Shown here in pieces: positions 45,857 to 58,500 of a DNA stretch of 64,000 nucleotides. The notes under the pieces are model-generated. The model did not search any database. It had not been told where the DNA came from and saw nothing but the letters and a program-made list of their open reading frames with translations. A program made the position numbers and the translations under genes. Positions within the stretch are counted from its first letter, which is position 1. Every line of letters starts with the position of its first letter. Origin of the DNA: Spirodela intermedia (taxonomy: Eukaryota; Streptophyta; Magnoliopsida; Alismatales; Araceae); assembly GCA_902729315.2 (NCBI GenBank), contig LR746265.1:8241392-8305391 (forward strand), written 5' to 3'.

Positions 45857-46560
45857 ACCATCATAAAATGCATGATTTAATTGCCACTTGACAATTCCAT
45901 GATGTGGGCATCTCCTTTGAAGTTTCTTAAATCTTTCTTAAGATTCATGAAATGCTTCTCTTGATTTTTGAGTAAATTGGAGAATGGCTTTCCGCATGGA
46001 ATGAGTCTTGCCAACAGGATAGAACTTTCTCAAAAATGCTTGCTCTACTTCTAACCATGTGGTGATCTCATGTGGTAAAGATGTGAGTCAATCTCCAACT
46101 TTATCATGTAATGAATATGAGAAGAGACATAACCTAAGTGCATCTTGAGGAATATTAGGAATATGAATAAGTTCACATGCAGCTAAAAATCAAAGAATAT
46201 GTTGTTGTGGTTCCTCATTAACTAAGTCACAAAATTTAGGAAGCATTTGTAGAATGCTATGACAAATATCAAAATGAACATTTAACAAAATAGGAGGTCT
46301 AACCTACAAAGTAGGTCTACATAATTCAGGTGTATAATAATCACGTATAGGTTTATAAGGTTGAGTATTTTCAACATTCTCACTCTCTTGGGCTGGATGA
46401 TTCATCCTATGTGATTCTAATTCTATAGAAGATGATTTTTTTCTTTTCTCTATTGTTGGAGTCTCTAATAAGGGTGATAAATTTCGTTTTTCTTGTGCCC
46501 CTAAATTCTTAGATTGGTTGGTAGCTGGCTTTCTAAGATTGATTGCAAGCTGTATCTATT
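45857..46560 (-). pseudogene. gag: Family C Gag remnant (fragment 1)
   Basis: On the minus strand it gives MNHPAQESENVENTQPY, RDYYTPELCRPTL, HFDICHSILQMLPKFCDL, NEEPQQHILDF, then a degenerate core, ending at GDAHIMELSSGN. The order is that of Athila Gag and is distinct from the A family Gag in sequence. Many stops are present. Confidence 0.75.
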
Positions 46561-47559
46561 GTTCATAAATCAGTTTTCAGAATTTAAATCTAGCAATGAT
46601 CATGACATGAATATATGATTCTAATAAATATGTCAATGATAAGTATAGAATCAAAATCAAAAATTAAAATGCTCAAGTAAATAAATAGAAACTAAAGATT
46701 CAAAATTCTAAATTATGAAAGAAATGTAAATAGAAATCAAATGAGCCTAATAAACCTTTATTTTTAATTTTTCAAAGTAATATTTAGATGAGAAAAATAA
46801 AATGATAAAAACTATAATATATATATATTCAAAATCACTGAAATATGAAAAATAAATCAATTAACACTGATTAAAAACAAATCTCCCCTGCAATGAAGCT
46901 AAAAAGATGGGTGCACTTGTCATTGCATTTAAGTATATACTATCTAATAATATTTATAACTAAGACTTAATAAAATATTAATATAGAAGTAAGTCTTAGG
47001 TCGAACATGGAGATTGATGAATCCATCATGAAAACTAATTTAGTTTATATATAAAGTGATTTTAATATTTTATTAATATTTAACAGGAATAATAAAATAA
47101 AAGGGTGAGGTGAAAGAATAAAGGAAGGAAAGCAGAGAAAAGGAAGGAGGAAAAGAGAGAGAGAAGAGAGAGCTCTTATGAGAGAGAGAAAAGATGAGAT
47201 CTCTCATGAAAGGGAGAGAAAGAGAGGAAGAGAAAGAGCTCTCGCAAGAGAGAGAAGGGATGAAATCTTTTGCAAAAGTGAGGGAAAGAAAGAGGAGGAG
47301 AGAAAGCTCTCATAAGAGAGAGAAGGGACAACATCTCTTGCAATAGGGAGAGAAAGAGATAAGATGAGAATGAAGAAAGAGAGAAATATGGTCAAGCCAT
47401 TTTCTTGGATGAATGTGTGCTTGACGATTCACACACATGACATGAGGTCAACTGTGAATGTCTTCAGCTTATTTTAATTGTTGAACACTCATTAATTAGT
47501 CTTTAATCTCAATAATGTTGCATTCAAAAATTAGAAAATACTCATTATTCTTGAAAGAC
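46561..47559 (-). mobile_element. Family C 5' leader and probable LTR
   Basis: A degenerate tRNA-Asp primer site can be read in reverse at 46884-46901 (TCCCCTGCAATGAAGCTA). Sequence right of about 46907 would then be the C LTR. It contains a purine-rich tandem repeat at about 47160-47360. The LTR identity is inferred from position only, because the other C LTR is not in the window. Confidence 0.45.
47160..47360. repeat. Purine-rich tandem repeat, about 67 bp x 3
   Basis: AGCTCT blocks recur at 47171, 47237 and 47305, each within GAGAGA-rich units of about 66-68 bp on the plus strand. Confidence 0.7.
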
Positions 47560-47900
47560 TAGTGGTCTTCATTATCATGAGTTAATATTTAGTAAATAAT
47601 ATAGTTTTATCCTAAACTCATGATAAATAGACTTATATTTGTGTTAAATTGTAAAAAGTGGTTTTTAGTTGATTAACGTGAATTTTTGGCTAATTATGTG
47701 ATTTTCTACGAATTGATATGATTTTTATAGTCTTATTTTTGAGATAAATGAAGAAAAAGAAATTAAAATAAAAAAATAACAAAAATAGGAGACTCGCTTT
47801 CCAGCTGGGCTTGGAAGTGAGTCGGAAGTGTAGTCGAGGGGAGCCATGAGTAGGGGCTCGAGCAACTAAGAACCGATGGGGGCACACATGCACCACTCCC
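47560..47900 (+). mobile_element. A LTR fragment L11
   Basis: The first 340 bp or so of an A LTR, with a damaged start (GTGGTCTTCATTATC). It is cut by the B3 LTR at 47901 at the consensus point CACTCCC|CTTCC. The remainder is not found on the other side, so the locus has been rearranged. Confidence 0.8.
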
Positions 47901-49561
47901 TGATGTAGGACGGGGCGAGAACCCCTTGTACCTGATCAATGAAACTCGAGTCCCTGAATGGGACCGTCGGACCAATCTAATAAGAATGTTTGGACCCTAG
48001 ACTCTAGCTCTAATCACGTAACTTAAGCATAGGCAGGCATACCAATATGTGTGATCATCCCAGGACAACCCAGGAAAACACTCGATGATGGTGAGTGAGA
48101 GCCGAGAAAACCCTTCAAAAGATAATTAAACTTAAGTAAGAAGGGGTATGGAGCTAACCTTTAGGGCTGCATAGCCCGGCAGGTCATGACGGAGCGGAGA
48201 TTCGACGAAGGTAGGGACATCCAGTGAAGAGCGATGCTCAGCGTCGATGGTTGGTCCTGGTTGAGAGTCACGGAAGTCATCGTCATAAGGCTTGGCATGG
48301 TCAGCGCGGGTGTGGGCCCACTGGTGGGCCAAAGGGTACGCTAGCAGGCGTGGGCCTGTTGGTGGGCCGAAGGGCACGCTAGTGGGCAAGGGCCCATTGG
48401 TGAGCCGAAGGGCATGGTAGCAGGTGTGTGCGGCAAGCCATGCGGCGGCCTTAGGGCACGTAGGAGCCAGCAAGTGCGGCGCATGTGGCGGCAGCGCTTT
48501 GGCGGGAAGGCTGAGCATCTGCGGTGCTTTGGTGGGAATGCCGAGCATCTACGGCGCTTTGGCGGGAATGTCGAGCATCAGTGGCGCTTTGGTGGGAAGG
48601 CTGAGCGTTGGCGGTTGGGGCAGAAACCCAACCGTCACCAGAAGGATTGGCCTCTCTAGTGGCACCGGGAAGCGGAGCAGAGAGGAGACGATTCGGCTGA
48701 CAATACCAGGGAGGGTTGAGCTCTCCTGGTCTAAGTGCCATCAGAAATGGTGCGATGGCGGCAGAGCGTTGGGAAACTTTGGCGGGGGCCTGTGAGGAGC
48801 TGCGACTAGTTCTAGCTCGTCAGCATGGCTGCAGGGTCTCTTCCGACGTTGGCGGCAGGTCGGCATTCATCGGTGAATGGCCAGCAACTCGGCAAAGCGG
48901 CGGAGGGCAGCTCTGGCGAGTTTATGGTGGAGTTCTAGAGGAAGAGGTGGCAAACGAACCAAGAGTCGAGAGACTTCGGCGGAGTGTTCGACGATGACTC
49001 GTAGGGAGGCGAAGCGAGCCCCTTTCGTCACGACGGCATGATGAGTTTCCAGCAGAGGTGGTGGTGGCTGCAACGGCAACTGCGACTGTTTCGTCCAGTG
49101 ATGGCGGCGAGCTCCCGGGCAGCAATGAGACGGCCGGCGACAGTAGTGGTCTCAGGCGGCAGCGGGACTTCTCAGGCAGCAGCGTCAAAAGGAACGAAAT
49201 CCTCAAAGGGGGTATCAACGGCCTTCCTTTTCCTCCTTCCCTCCCAATCCTCATCATGGAGAAGGTACTCACAAAATGATAATCTCTCTCAAAAAATACG
49301 GTGCCCTTTGAGGGGGGGTCCTACCTCCCCTTATATGGGGGCCCACAAGTGGGCTAAGGGGAGGTGGGCCCACTTGAGGCCCTCAAGCCCATAAGCCACA
49401 AAGGCTACAAAAGAGGCTTATTGGGCCTCTTAAAGAGAGACCCAATAAGCTCCCCTAAAAGGAGAAAGAGGAGGGCCCTCTTATGGTGCTTAAGTAGGCC
49501 TCAAATGAAGACCCAAATAAGCCCCAAAAGAGGCCCAAAAAAGAAAGACACATAGGTCCCC
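47901..49561 (-). mobile_element. Family B LTR B3, minus strand, truncated
   Basis: It begins TGATGTAGGACGGGG (reverse of the B LTR end) and stops at CACATAGGTCCCC, lacking about 310 bp of the LTR start. Its GC-rich half has open frames on both strands that match the same LTR positions in B1 and are not genes. Confidence 0.87.
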
Positions 49562-51183
49562 TGATAACTCTTCATTATCATGAGTTAATAATTAGTAAAT
49601 AATATAGTTTTAGCCTTAACTCATGATAAATAGACTTATATTTGTGTTAAAAAATGATTTTTAGTTTTTAATTGATTAACATGAATTTTTGAGTAATTAT
49701 GTGATTTTATACGATTTTTATAGTCTTACCTTTGAGATAAATAAAGAACAAGAAATAAAAATAAAAAATATTGCAAAATGGGGGGACCCGCCGGCCAGCT
49801 GGGCCTGCAAGCAGGTCGGAAGCGCAGTCAGGGAGTAGCCGTGAGCAAGGGCTCGAGCGGCTTAGCTTGGGCCGATAGGGGCACATGTGCACCCTCCCCT
49901 TCCACGTCACTGATGGCCAGCCAGCTGTGGGGCAAGGAGTGGTCGCACACGGAAGAGAAGGGAGTTTGCTTACAAAGCTAACATTACTATATATTCGCCC
50001 GAAAAATTGGCGCACAACCGATGTGGGACTAAACCCGCCTCACACCTTCCTCAAAAGAGGTGGGCAACCGGCGCGCGTTCGAATCCTCCTAGAGTCAAAA
50101 TTCATATATTTTTATCTAATTATCATGACTTTCCTGTAGATCGCCGGTGAATGATTAAGCAACGAGAATTGCTGGATCGGTGAAAATCTCGTCAACGAAA
50201 TTTGCAGAGCATTACTGAACAATTCGCAATAAAAGGATTGCGAATCTATCGAGTAAATCATCTTTGATTGATCGAGGAACAAGCCGTCGTCGAGAAGAAG
50301 ACGATCCGCCGGGAGACCAGTCGCCACCTCCTGAGAGCGTACCAGATGCGATGAAGAGCCCCCTCTTGCTGCGCGGACCTGAGGATGAAGCTCCCTAACA
50401 CACGCCCCACCTCCATCCAGCTCTTCTCCATTGGGTGACAGCTGCCAGAGAGCTGCAAAGTTGCCGTTTTTCCGCTCCGCCGGGTGACAGCCACCGGAGA
50501 CGATTCAACGACCCACTTCATTGATCTCTAGACTTCGCAAGAAGATCTAGAGATTCCCCACGTCATCTTTGTCCAAGGAGAGCCTTCAAGGCCGTGGACA
50601 CTGCACGACGATCCTCCCAAACGCTCAGGATTCTAGTGCATTGCCGACGCATCGCCGTCGCGACGGCGGAACTCTGTTTTCCTGCTTTCAATTTAATTTA
50701 CGCTTCATTTAGTGATACTTTGCGTGATTTTAATTTACCAAACTATACTTTGTTCAATTACGATTCTTCCAGCTTTTACAGATCTTAATTTGATTAATTA
50801 AGTCGTCTGTAATCGCTTACGTAAGAATCGCCGGGCGGAACTCTGTTTCCGCCTGATTCGTGTTCACCGGGCGCTGACGTCATCCTGATGCCCGCGCCCT
50901 TATTTCCTTTTTTTTCGTGAATTTTAAATATATTTCCTTTTTATTTCCTAGTATAAAATTTGTAAGAAAATCGTATTCATTGAGAAAAATTCTGAATAAT
51001 TACCAGATATTATATTACATCCCTGTGATCGACCTGGAAAATTACCGCTATGTTTGGAATTTTTATTGAATTATAATTGATATATTTATTTAGAAATACT
51101 TCTAAATATCCAAAAATTCGTATTTTCCAGTTTTATAAATTTTATATTTGCGTGATTGAATATACAACGACTGAGTCACGTCA
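49562..51183 (+). mobile_element. Full-length A LTR L12
   Basis: TGATAACTCTTC to GTCACGTCA, 1622 bp. Left flank TCCCC and right flank GGGAG do not match, so it is not a simple insertion: B3 sequence lies left and a minus-strand A Gag lies right. The TGACGTCATCCTGATG block and TATA box are well kept. Confidence 0.88.
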
Positions 51184-51643
51184 GGGAGCATTTGAAAAAT
51201 TCCTAAATTTATTTTGAATTTAATAGTGGGTGCTAGTGAGACTCTAATATTGGATGCTCTTTGAAATGAATCAAGGATATAATGATTTTCATGGCCATAG
51301 GATTGTTCTCAATTTGACGTGTACTTCCTTCAAGATCCATCAAAATTAATTTTTTTTCAGATTTTTTGTTTTGAATGAAATAATGAAAGGATTTTCTAGC
51401 CTTGGATGCAAGGATCTTCTACTATTAATAAAAAATCAATAAATTTCAGGGAAAAGTTTAGTAATTATTACCCTCCTTTAGTATGCTCCAGTCCTTGCCT
51501 TGCTTCTCTTTGTTCCCTTTTTCTAAAAAAAAGTTTCAATAAGAAGAAAATAAAACAAGAGTTAATTTCTTTGTGTACTCTAAGAGAAAAAAAGAAAAAT
51601 ACTAAATATTATGCAATACATCCCCAGCAATGGCACCAAAATT
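51184..51643 (-). pseudogene. gag: Gag N-terminal fragment and leader of minus-strand A element E3
   Basis: On the minus strand it matches Gag from near the start codon (ATG lost: TAT in place of CAT at about 51423) to MLP, where L12 begins. The primer site is at 51621-51638 (reverse of TGGTGCCATTGCTGGGGA). Confidence 0.75.
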
Positions 51644-53281
51644 TGATGTGACTTAATTGTTGTATAGTAAATCATGTAAATTTAAAATTTATAAAACAGA
51701 AAAATACAAATTTTTAGATATTTAAAAATATTTCTGAACAAATCTATCAATTATAACTCAATAAAACTTCCAAAAATAGTGGTAATTTTTCAAGTCGATC
51801 TGAGGGATGTAATATAATATTAGGTAATTATTTAGAATTTTCTTCAAAGAATATTATTTTCAATAAATTTTATACTAAAACATGAAAATGAAATATATTT
51901 AAAATTCACAAAAAAAGGAAATAAGGGTGTGGATGTCATGATGATGTCAACACTTGGCAAATACGAATTGAGTGGAAATAGAGTTCCGCTCGGTGATTTT
52001 TACATAAGCAATTACACAAGATTTAATTGATCAAATTAAGATATTTAAAAGCCAAAAAAATCATAATTGAATGAAGTATATCTTAGTAAATTGAAAATCA
52101 ACAAATTATCACTAAATGAAATGAAAATTAAGTTGAAAGCAAGAAAACAAAGTTATGACATCGTGGCAGCGATACGTCAGCAATGCACTGAAATCTTGAG
52201 CATTTGGGAGGATCATCGTGTAGTGTCCACGGCCTTGAAGGCTCTCCTTGGACAAGGACGATGTGGGCAATCCTAGATCTCCTTGCAAAGTCTAGAGATC
52301 AATGAAATAGGTCGTTATATCATCTCTAGTGGCTGTCACCCGGCGGAGCAGAAAATCGGCAACTTTGTGACTCTCCGACAACTACCACTTGACAGACATG
52401 AGTTGGATGGAGGTTGGACGCATGTTAGGGAGCTTCATCCTCAGGTCCGCACAGCAAGAGGAGGCTCTTCATCACATCTGGTATGCTCTCAAGAAGTGGT
52501 GACTCATCTCTCGATGGATCGTCCTCTTCCCGACAATGGCTTGTTCGTCAGTCAATCAGAGATGCTTTACACAATAGATTCAAGATACTTTTATTGTTAA
52601 TCATTCAGCAATTTAAGTAACAATGTTTTGTGAATCACATTGACGAGATTTTGTCGATGTTCTAACAATTCTGGTTACTTAATCTTTCATCGATGATTTG
52701 CAAGAAAGTTGCGATAATTAGATAAAAACTATGAGTTTTGGCTCTAGGAGGATTTGAAGTCGTGTTGGTTGCCTACCCCTTTCTAGGGAAGGTGTGACAT
52801 GAGTTTAGTCCCACATCACTTGTGCACCAAAGTTTTAGGCGAATATATAGTAATGCTACATTTCAAAGCAAGTCTCTTTCTCACACGTGTATGACCACAC
52901 CTTACCCCACAGCCGACTAGCCATTGGTGACGTGGAAGGGGAGTGGTGCACACGTGCCCCTATCAGTCTAAGCCGCTCGAGCCCTTGCTCACGGCTACTC
53001 TTCGGCTATGCTTCCGACCTGCTTGTGGGCTTAATGAGCTTGTGGGTCTCTCCCATTTTATTTTATTTTTATTTTTATTTCTTTTTCTTCATTTATCTGA
53101 AAAATAAGATTGTAAAAATCATATAAATTCATATAAAATCATATAATTACACAAAAATTCACGTTAATCAATTGAAAACCACTTTTCACACTTTAACACA
53201 AATATAAGTCTATTTATCATGAGTTAAGGCTAAAAATATATTATTTACTAATTATTAACTCATGATAATGAAGACTTATCA
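51644..53281 (-). mobile_element. 5' LTR of E3, minus strand
   Basis: A complete reverse LTR, TGATGTGACTTAATTG to AGACTTATCA. Only 55 bp separate it from the plus-strand LTR of E4. Confidence 0.88.
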
Positions 53282-53336
53282 ATGCCGCTGAGCACCACGT
53301 GGCCCTAAAAGATGATCCAACGTCCAAGGAGGTACA
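53282..53336. other. 55-bp spacer between opposed A LTRs
   Basis: A short unassigned sequence (ATGCCGCTGAGCACC...GGTACA). It is the only non-A sequence between E3 and E4. Confidence 0.6.
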
Positions 53337-55091
53337 TGATAAGTCTTCATTATCATGAGTTAATAATTAATAAATAATACGATTTTAGTCTTAACTCATG
53401 ATAAATAGACTTATATTTGTGTTAAAGTGTGAAAAGTGATTTTCAATTGATTAACATGAATTTTTAGATAATTATGTGATTTTCTAAAGCTTATTTAATT
53501 TTTATAGTCTTATTTTTTAGATAAATGAAGAAAAAGAAATTAAAATTAAAATATAACAAAATGGGGGATACCTACTGGCCAACCAGGCCCACAAGTGGGT
53601 CAGAAGTATAGTAAAAAAGGAGGCATGACTAGGGGCTTGAGCGACTAGGACCGATAGGAGCTTGTGTGCACCACTCCCCTTCCACATCACTGATGGCTAG
53701 CCGACTGTGGGGCAAAGAGTGGTCGGTCATACACACATGAGAAAGGGACTTATTGCTTGAAAATGTAATATTACTATATATTCAACTGAAACTTCGGCAC
53801 ACAAGTGATGTGGGTCTAAACTTACATCACACTTTCTCCCAAAAGGATTTCATGATTTTAATACCTAAAATACCTCTTATTTATAATAGAGAAATACCAT
53901 GATGATGTCACTTGATAAAGGCATTAGAGTACTTATTTCAATCTCTTTTATGTAGGCAAGCAATCAGCACAAGTTCGAATCCTCTCAAAGTAAAAATTCA
54001 TATTTTTATCTGATTATCACGACTTTCCTATAGATCGTTAGTGGAAGATTAAGTCACTAATATCGCTAGATCATCGGCAAAAATCTCATCTACACGATTT
54101 GCAGAGCATTATTACTAAAATTTTTGAACGATTCGTAATAAAAAGATCGTGAATCCATCGAGTAAAGCATCTTCAATTGATTGACAAACAAGCCATCGTC
54201 GAGAAGAGGACGATCTGTCAGGAGATGAGTCGCCACCTCCTGAGAGTGTACCAGATGCAATGAAGAGCCTCCTCTTACTATGCAGACCTAAGGATGAAGC
54301 TCCCTGACACATGCCTCACCTCCATCTAACTCCTCTCCATTAGGTGATAACTGTTAGAGAGCTGCAAAGTTGCCATTTTTCTACTCTATCAAGTGACGGT
54401 CGTCGGAGATGATTTGACAACCCATTTCATTGATCTCTAGACTTTGCAAGGAGATCTAGAGACTGCCCACGTTATCCTTGTCTAAGAAGAGCTTTCGAGG
54501 CTGTGGACACTACATAACAATCTTCTCAAATGCTTAAGATTCTGGTGCATTGCCAATGCATCGTTGCCACGACGTTCAAACTTTGTTTTCCTACTTTCAA
54601 CTTAATTTTCACTTCATTTAGTGATAATTTGTGTGATTTAAATTTACCAAGATATACTTCATTAAATTACGATTCTTTTAGACTTTTATAAATCTTAATT
54701 TAATCAATTAAATCATCTCTAATTACTTACGTAAGTATCATCGAGCAGAACTCTGTTTCTACCTAATTCACGTTCGCTAGGCACTAACATTATCTTGATG
54801 CCTGTACTCTTATTTTCCTTTTTTTGTGAATTTTAAATATATTTTATTTTCATTTTATAGTGTAAAATTCATAGAAAATAGTATTCTTTGAGGAAAATTA
54901 TGAATAATTACCTGATATTATATTACATCTCTATGATTGACCTGAACAGTTATCATAGTTTTTGGAAGTTGTATTGAATTATAATTGATTTATTTGTTCA
55001 GAATTACTTCTAAATATCCAAAAATTGGTATTTTCTAGTTTTATAAATTTTAAATTTGTGTGATTAACTATACAACGACTAAGTCACATCA
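53337..55091 (+). repeat. 5' LTR of E4 with subtype insert
   Basis: TGATAAGTC to GTCACATCA, 1755 bp. Extra length comes from the insert near 53847-53951 (ATTTCATGATTTTAATACC to CAATCTCTTTTA) placed before the B-box-like AGTTCGAATCC near 53972. The same insert is in L15. Confidence 0.87.
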
Positions 55092-55096
55092 AATTT

Positions 55097-55114
55097 TGGT
55101 GCCATTGCTGGGGA
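55097..55114 (+). other. Primer-binding site, tRNA-Asp type
   Basis: TGGTGCCATTGCTGGGGA, five bases after the LTR. Confidence 0.78.
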
Positions 55115-55305
55115 TGTATTACATAATATTTAGTATTTTTCTATTTTCTTCTTGGAGTATTCAAAAAAAATTAACTTTTGTTTTATTTTCTTGTTGCCAA
55201 AAAAAAATAAAAATAAGGGGAAGGAAGAGAAACAAGATAAGGATTGGAGCATACTGAAGGAGGGTAATAATTATTAAACTTTTTTCTTCAAATTTATTGA
55301 TTTTT

Positions 55306-56170
55306 ATGCATGGTAGAAGATCATTGCATCTAAGGCTAGAAAATCCTTTCATTATTTCATTCAAAACTAAAAATATGAAAGAAAAACTAATTTTGATGGA
55401 TCTTGAAGGAAGTACAAGTCAAATTGAGAACACTCCTATGGCCATGAAAAATTATTATATCCTTGATTCATTTCAAAGAGCATCTAATATTAGAGTCTCA
55501 TTATTACCCACTGTTAAATTCGAAATAAATCTAAGAATTTTTCAAATACTCCCTAATTTTCATGGATTGCCTTTAGAATAACCTTATTAGTATTTAGAAA
55601 AATTTAATGTGGTTTGCGATTTAGTTAATCTCCCTCAAGTTACACTAGAAATTATTAAGATGAAAGACCTTATCATGTGATTTGTGGTTTAGGGACAAAG
55701 CTAATCATTGGCTATCCACATTAGATAGAGAATTAACTAGCTAGAAAGATATAGAATAAGCTTTTCTTCAAAAATTTTATCCTTTAGGAAAAACTCAAAA
55801 TATGAAAAAACATATATGGAGTTTTTCTCAAAGATCAAGAGAAACTTTACATGAGATATGGGAAAAATTCAAAGATTTACTTAGAAAATGTCCTCATCAT
55901 TCTATACCCAAGTGGCAGCTCAATAAAAAATTTTAGGATGGATTATTAGAACAACATAGAAATATGGTTGATTCTATATATGGTGAAGCTTTTATGGAGA
56001 AAACTTCTAATGAGATTTACAGTCTTTATGGTTGATTCTAAAGATCAAGCCTCTTTTGAATTATATGATAGGGATAAGAAGAGAGAAATTTATGAATTAC
56101 ATCATGATGATGATTCTAATTTCAGAAATGAAGTTAATCAGATTAATCAATCTAATCATAATTTCAGGTT
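55306..56170 (+). pseudogene. gag: Gag of E4 (heavily broken)
   Basis: It starts MHGRRSLHLRLENP and follows the A Gag to about 56170 with stops at 55579 and near 55742 and 55936, an insertion near 55665-55690, and a large internal loss after NEVNQINQ: the Met/Gln-rich C-terminal part seen in E1, E2 and E5 is missing. Confidence 0.75.
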
Positions 56171-56978
56171 AATTTAAGAAAACATATTTCAGGTGAGGAA
56201 ATATCAATTAATTTGAGAGATGTAAGAGACGAAATTAATAAATCTAATCATAATTTTGCAGCCATCGATGTTGATAGTGAGGATGATGATGTATATCATA
56301 TACCAAAATTAGGAGATAGCTCTTGGGAAGATGAAGAATTTGATTAGTTGAGAAACAAAAAGCTAGAAAAAGAGTTGATTCAATTAATGGAGAGAAACGA
56401 AAATAATGAATATGAATATAGAGATAATTTTGGAGGAGAAAATTTAAATTTTACTAAATTCATTAGATCTGAGATTAAAGAAGACAATCCTTATATCCTT
56501 CAAAACCCATAGCCCATTAGAATTATTTTTAAGCTTAAAATATTTCACTCCTTGCAAATTGAACAAATATATATGAAAGATAAAATGAAGCAGGGGAAGA
56601 TTATGTAGATAAAAGAACACTTAAAAAATAGGTGAGTGGAAGAATTAGAGATATCAATTTACATGAAAAAGTTGTAGATTGGGTAAGAGCTAATTTGAAA
56701 ATTATATGGCTTGATCACATTTTATGATCTATTAATAGAAAGTATTTATCAATGAATGAGAGCCTTACAAAACAAGATAGAAATGAGAAAAGATTCTTTT
56801 CAAAATGGAAATATTATTTTTGGGAAAATTTTGTTAATTTCCATTTTGTTTTGGCTGAAAGTATGTCAAGGTATACATATGAGGTATATGAATCTATGCT
56901 AAATATGGAAAAAATATCATGAAACTTACCTTGGGATAGAAATATATTTTGATGGTCATAGATCATCTTATATGATCT
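56171..56978 (+). pseudogene. Unidentified acidic reading frame of E4 (broken)
   Basis: It matches the E2 frame from EEKSIDLGDVGDEINKS onward (here EEISINLRDVRDEINKS), through the acidic SEDDDVYHIPKLGDSSWEDEE and FTKFIRSEIKEDNP, to the conserved end. The first third is lost together with the Gag C-terminus. Third copy of this frame in the window. Confidence 0.6.
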
Positions 56979-58075
56979 AAGAGCTGTCCAACTGAAGACA
57001 CTAAATTCACAGCTACATGGGAGGCAACCCATGATTTTTATTTCATTCTCTTTGATTTTTTTTAAGCTCTATTTTTCTTAGAATTTTGCAATACTTCTTT
57101 CTACATTTGTTTCTTTTCGAAAGAGTGTAGGAGTGTAAGATGAGGTGGAAAATTAACAATGAGGTTGAGGTGATGTCTTTTTGAGCTTTATCATTTATGA
57201 CAATATTTATAATGCTTAACTTTGCATATATGCATGCTTTACTTGAAAATTATATTTTCTGCATATTCTATTTCAATTTTTCTGTCATTGAGGACAATGT
57301 AATTTTTAAGTTTGGGGATGAAGTATTAATTCTTAATTTATGCTGTAGGACGATTAAGAACATGTGTTTGCATTTTCTTTTCATGCGCACTTAGAACAGC
57401 AACTTAAAAAAAAAAAAAAAAACTACAACATCTATTTTCTGATTTTTTATCAAGAACAATAGACTATCAAAAATAGTAGACAAAAAATGGCCTGAAATTT
57501 TAAATTCTAAAGACCCTTTTCTCACATTTTAATCCACTAGACATATATTAATGAAAATTGAAATTACAACTATAAAGAAGATAGTTTTGATTTATTTTTG
57601 ACAAATTTATTGTTGCTAAAAATAGAATTGAAAATAGAAAATAGAACTATCAGAATTATATAATTTATAAATTTCTTACATCATATTGCATACATGAAAA
57701 ATTAAATCAATTAGATTGATTGATACCAAAAGATGCTAGGAAGATTAGTATTGAGTCAAAAGAATGATCTAGTAGTATAAAATGTTGGAATACTCCTTGG
57801 ATACATGATAGATAACATGAATTTGATTTTACAGATTTTTACTTTATGATCTTGATAGATAGTATTTACTTGATGTGAAAATTTGATTAATCATTTGAGT
57901 TTAATGGAGATTTTTGCACCTTGATCTATAGGACTTGTGAGGAGAAATCACTTATTTCGAAAAAAGAAGAGAGAATAATGTGAAAAATCTAAAAATGAAG
58001 AGTACACATATAAGGTGTAAGACATCATTCTTATTGTCGAAATTGATCTACAAGAAAAGTTACTTATCCACTATT
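56979..58075 (+). other. 3' non-coding region of E4
   Basis: GGGAGGCAACCCATG near 57021 and CATTGAGGACAATGT near 57287 mark the same Athila-like 3' region. It has only one of the two roughly 105-bp blocks found in E1 and E2. No gene is supported. Confidence 0.55.
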
Positions 58076-58500
58076 TGATGTGACTTAGTCATTTTATACT
58101 AAATCACATAAATTTAAAATTTATAAAACTAAAAAATACTAATTTTTAAATATTTAGAAATATTTATGAACAAATATATCAATTATAATTCAATAAAACT
58201 TCCACAAATAGTGGTAATTTTTTCAATAGATCATAAAGATGTAATATAATATTGGGTAATTATTTAGAATTTTTCTCAAAGAATACTATTTTTTATGAAT
58301 TTTATAATAGGAAATGAAAAAGAAATATATTTAAAATTTATGAAAAAGGGAAATAAGGGTGCAGATGTCAAGATGGTGTCAGCACTCGGCAAACGTGAAT
58401 TAGGTAGAAATAGAGTTCTGCCCCATGATCCTTACGTAAGTGATTATAGACGATTTAATTGATCAAATTAAGATTTATAAAAGTTAGAAGAATCATAATT
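58076..58500 (-). mobile_element. A LTR fragment L14, minus strand
   Basis: Reverse LTR from TGATGTGACTTAGTC to about GAATCATAATT, holding the promoter-side part only. It fuses directly to a plus-strand fragment near 58500, giving a tail-to-tail junction. Confidence 0.8.

Larger units (their letters stand above)
53337..58075 (+). mobile_element. Family A element E4 (3'-truncated, non-autonomous type)
   Basis: 5' LTR 53337-55091, primer site 55097-55114, broken Gag, the acidic frame and most of the 3' region. L14 interrupts it at 58076 before the polypurine tract is reached. It belongs to the pol-less group with E1 and E2. Its LTR carries an insert of about 105 bp near 53847-53951 that defines an LTR subtype. 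Confidence 0.88.

Noticed and set aside
47160-47360. CRISPR-like array
   Set aside because: The units are purine-rich imperfect tandem repeats without spacers, in a plant LTR-like region.
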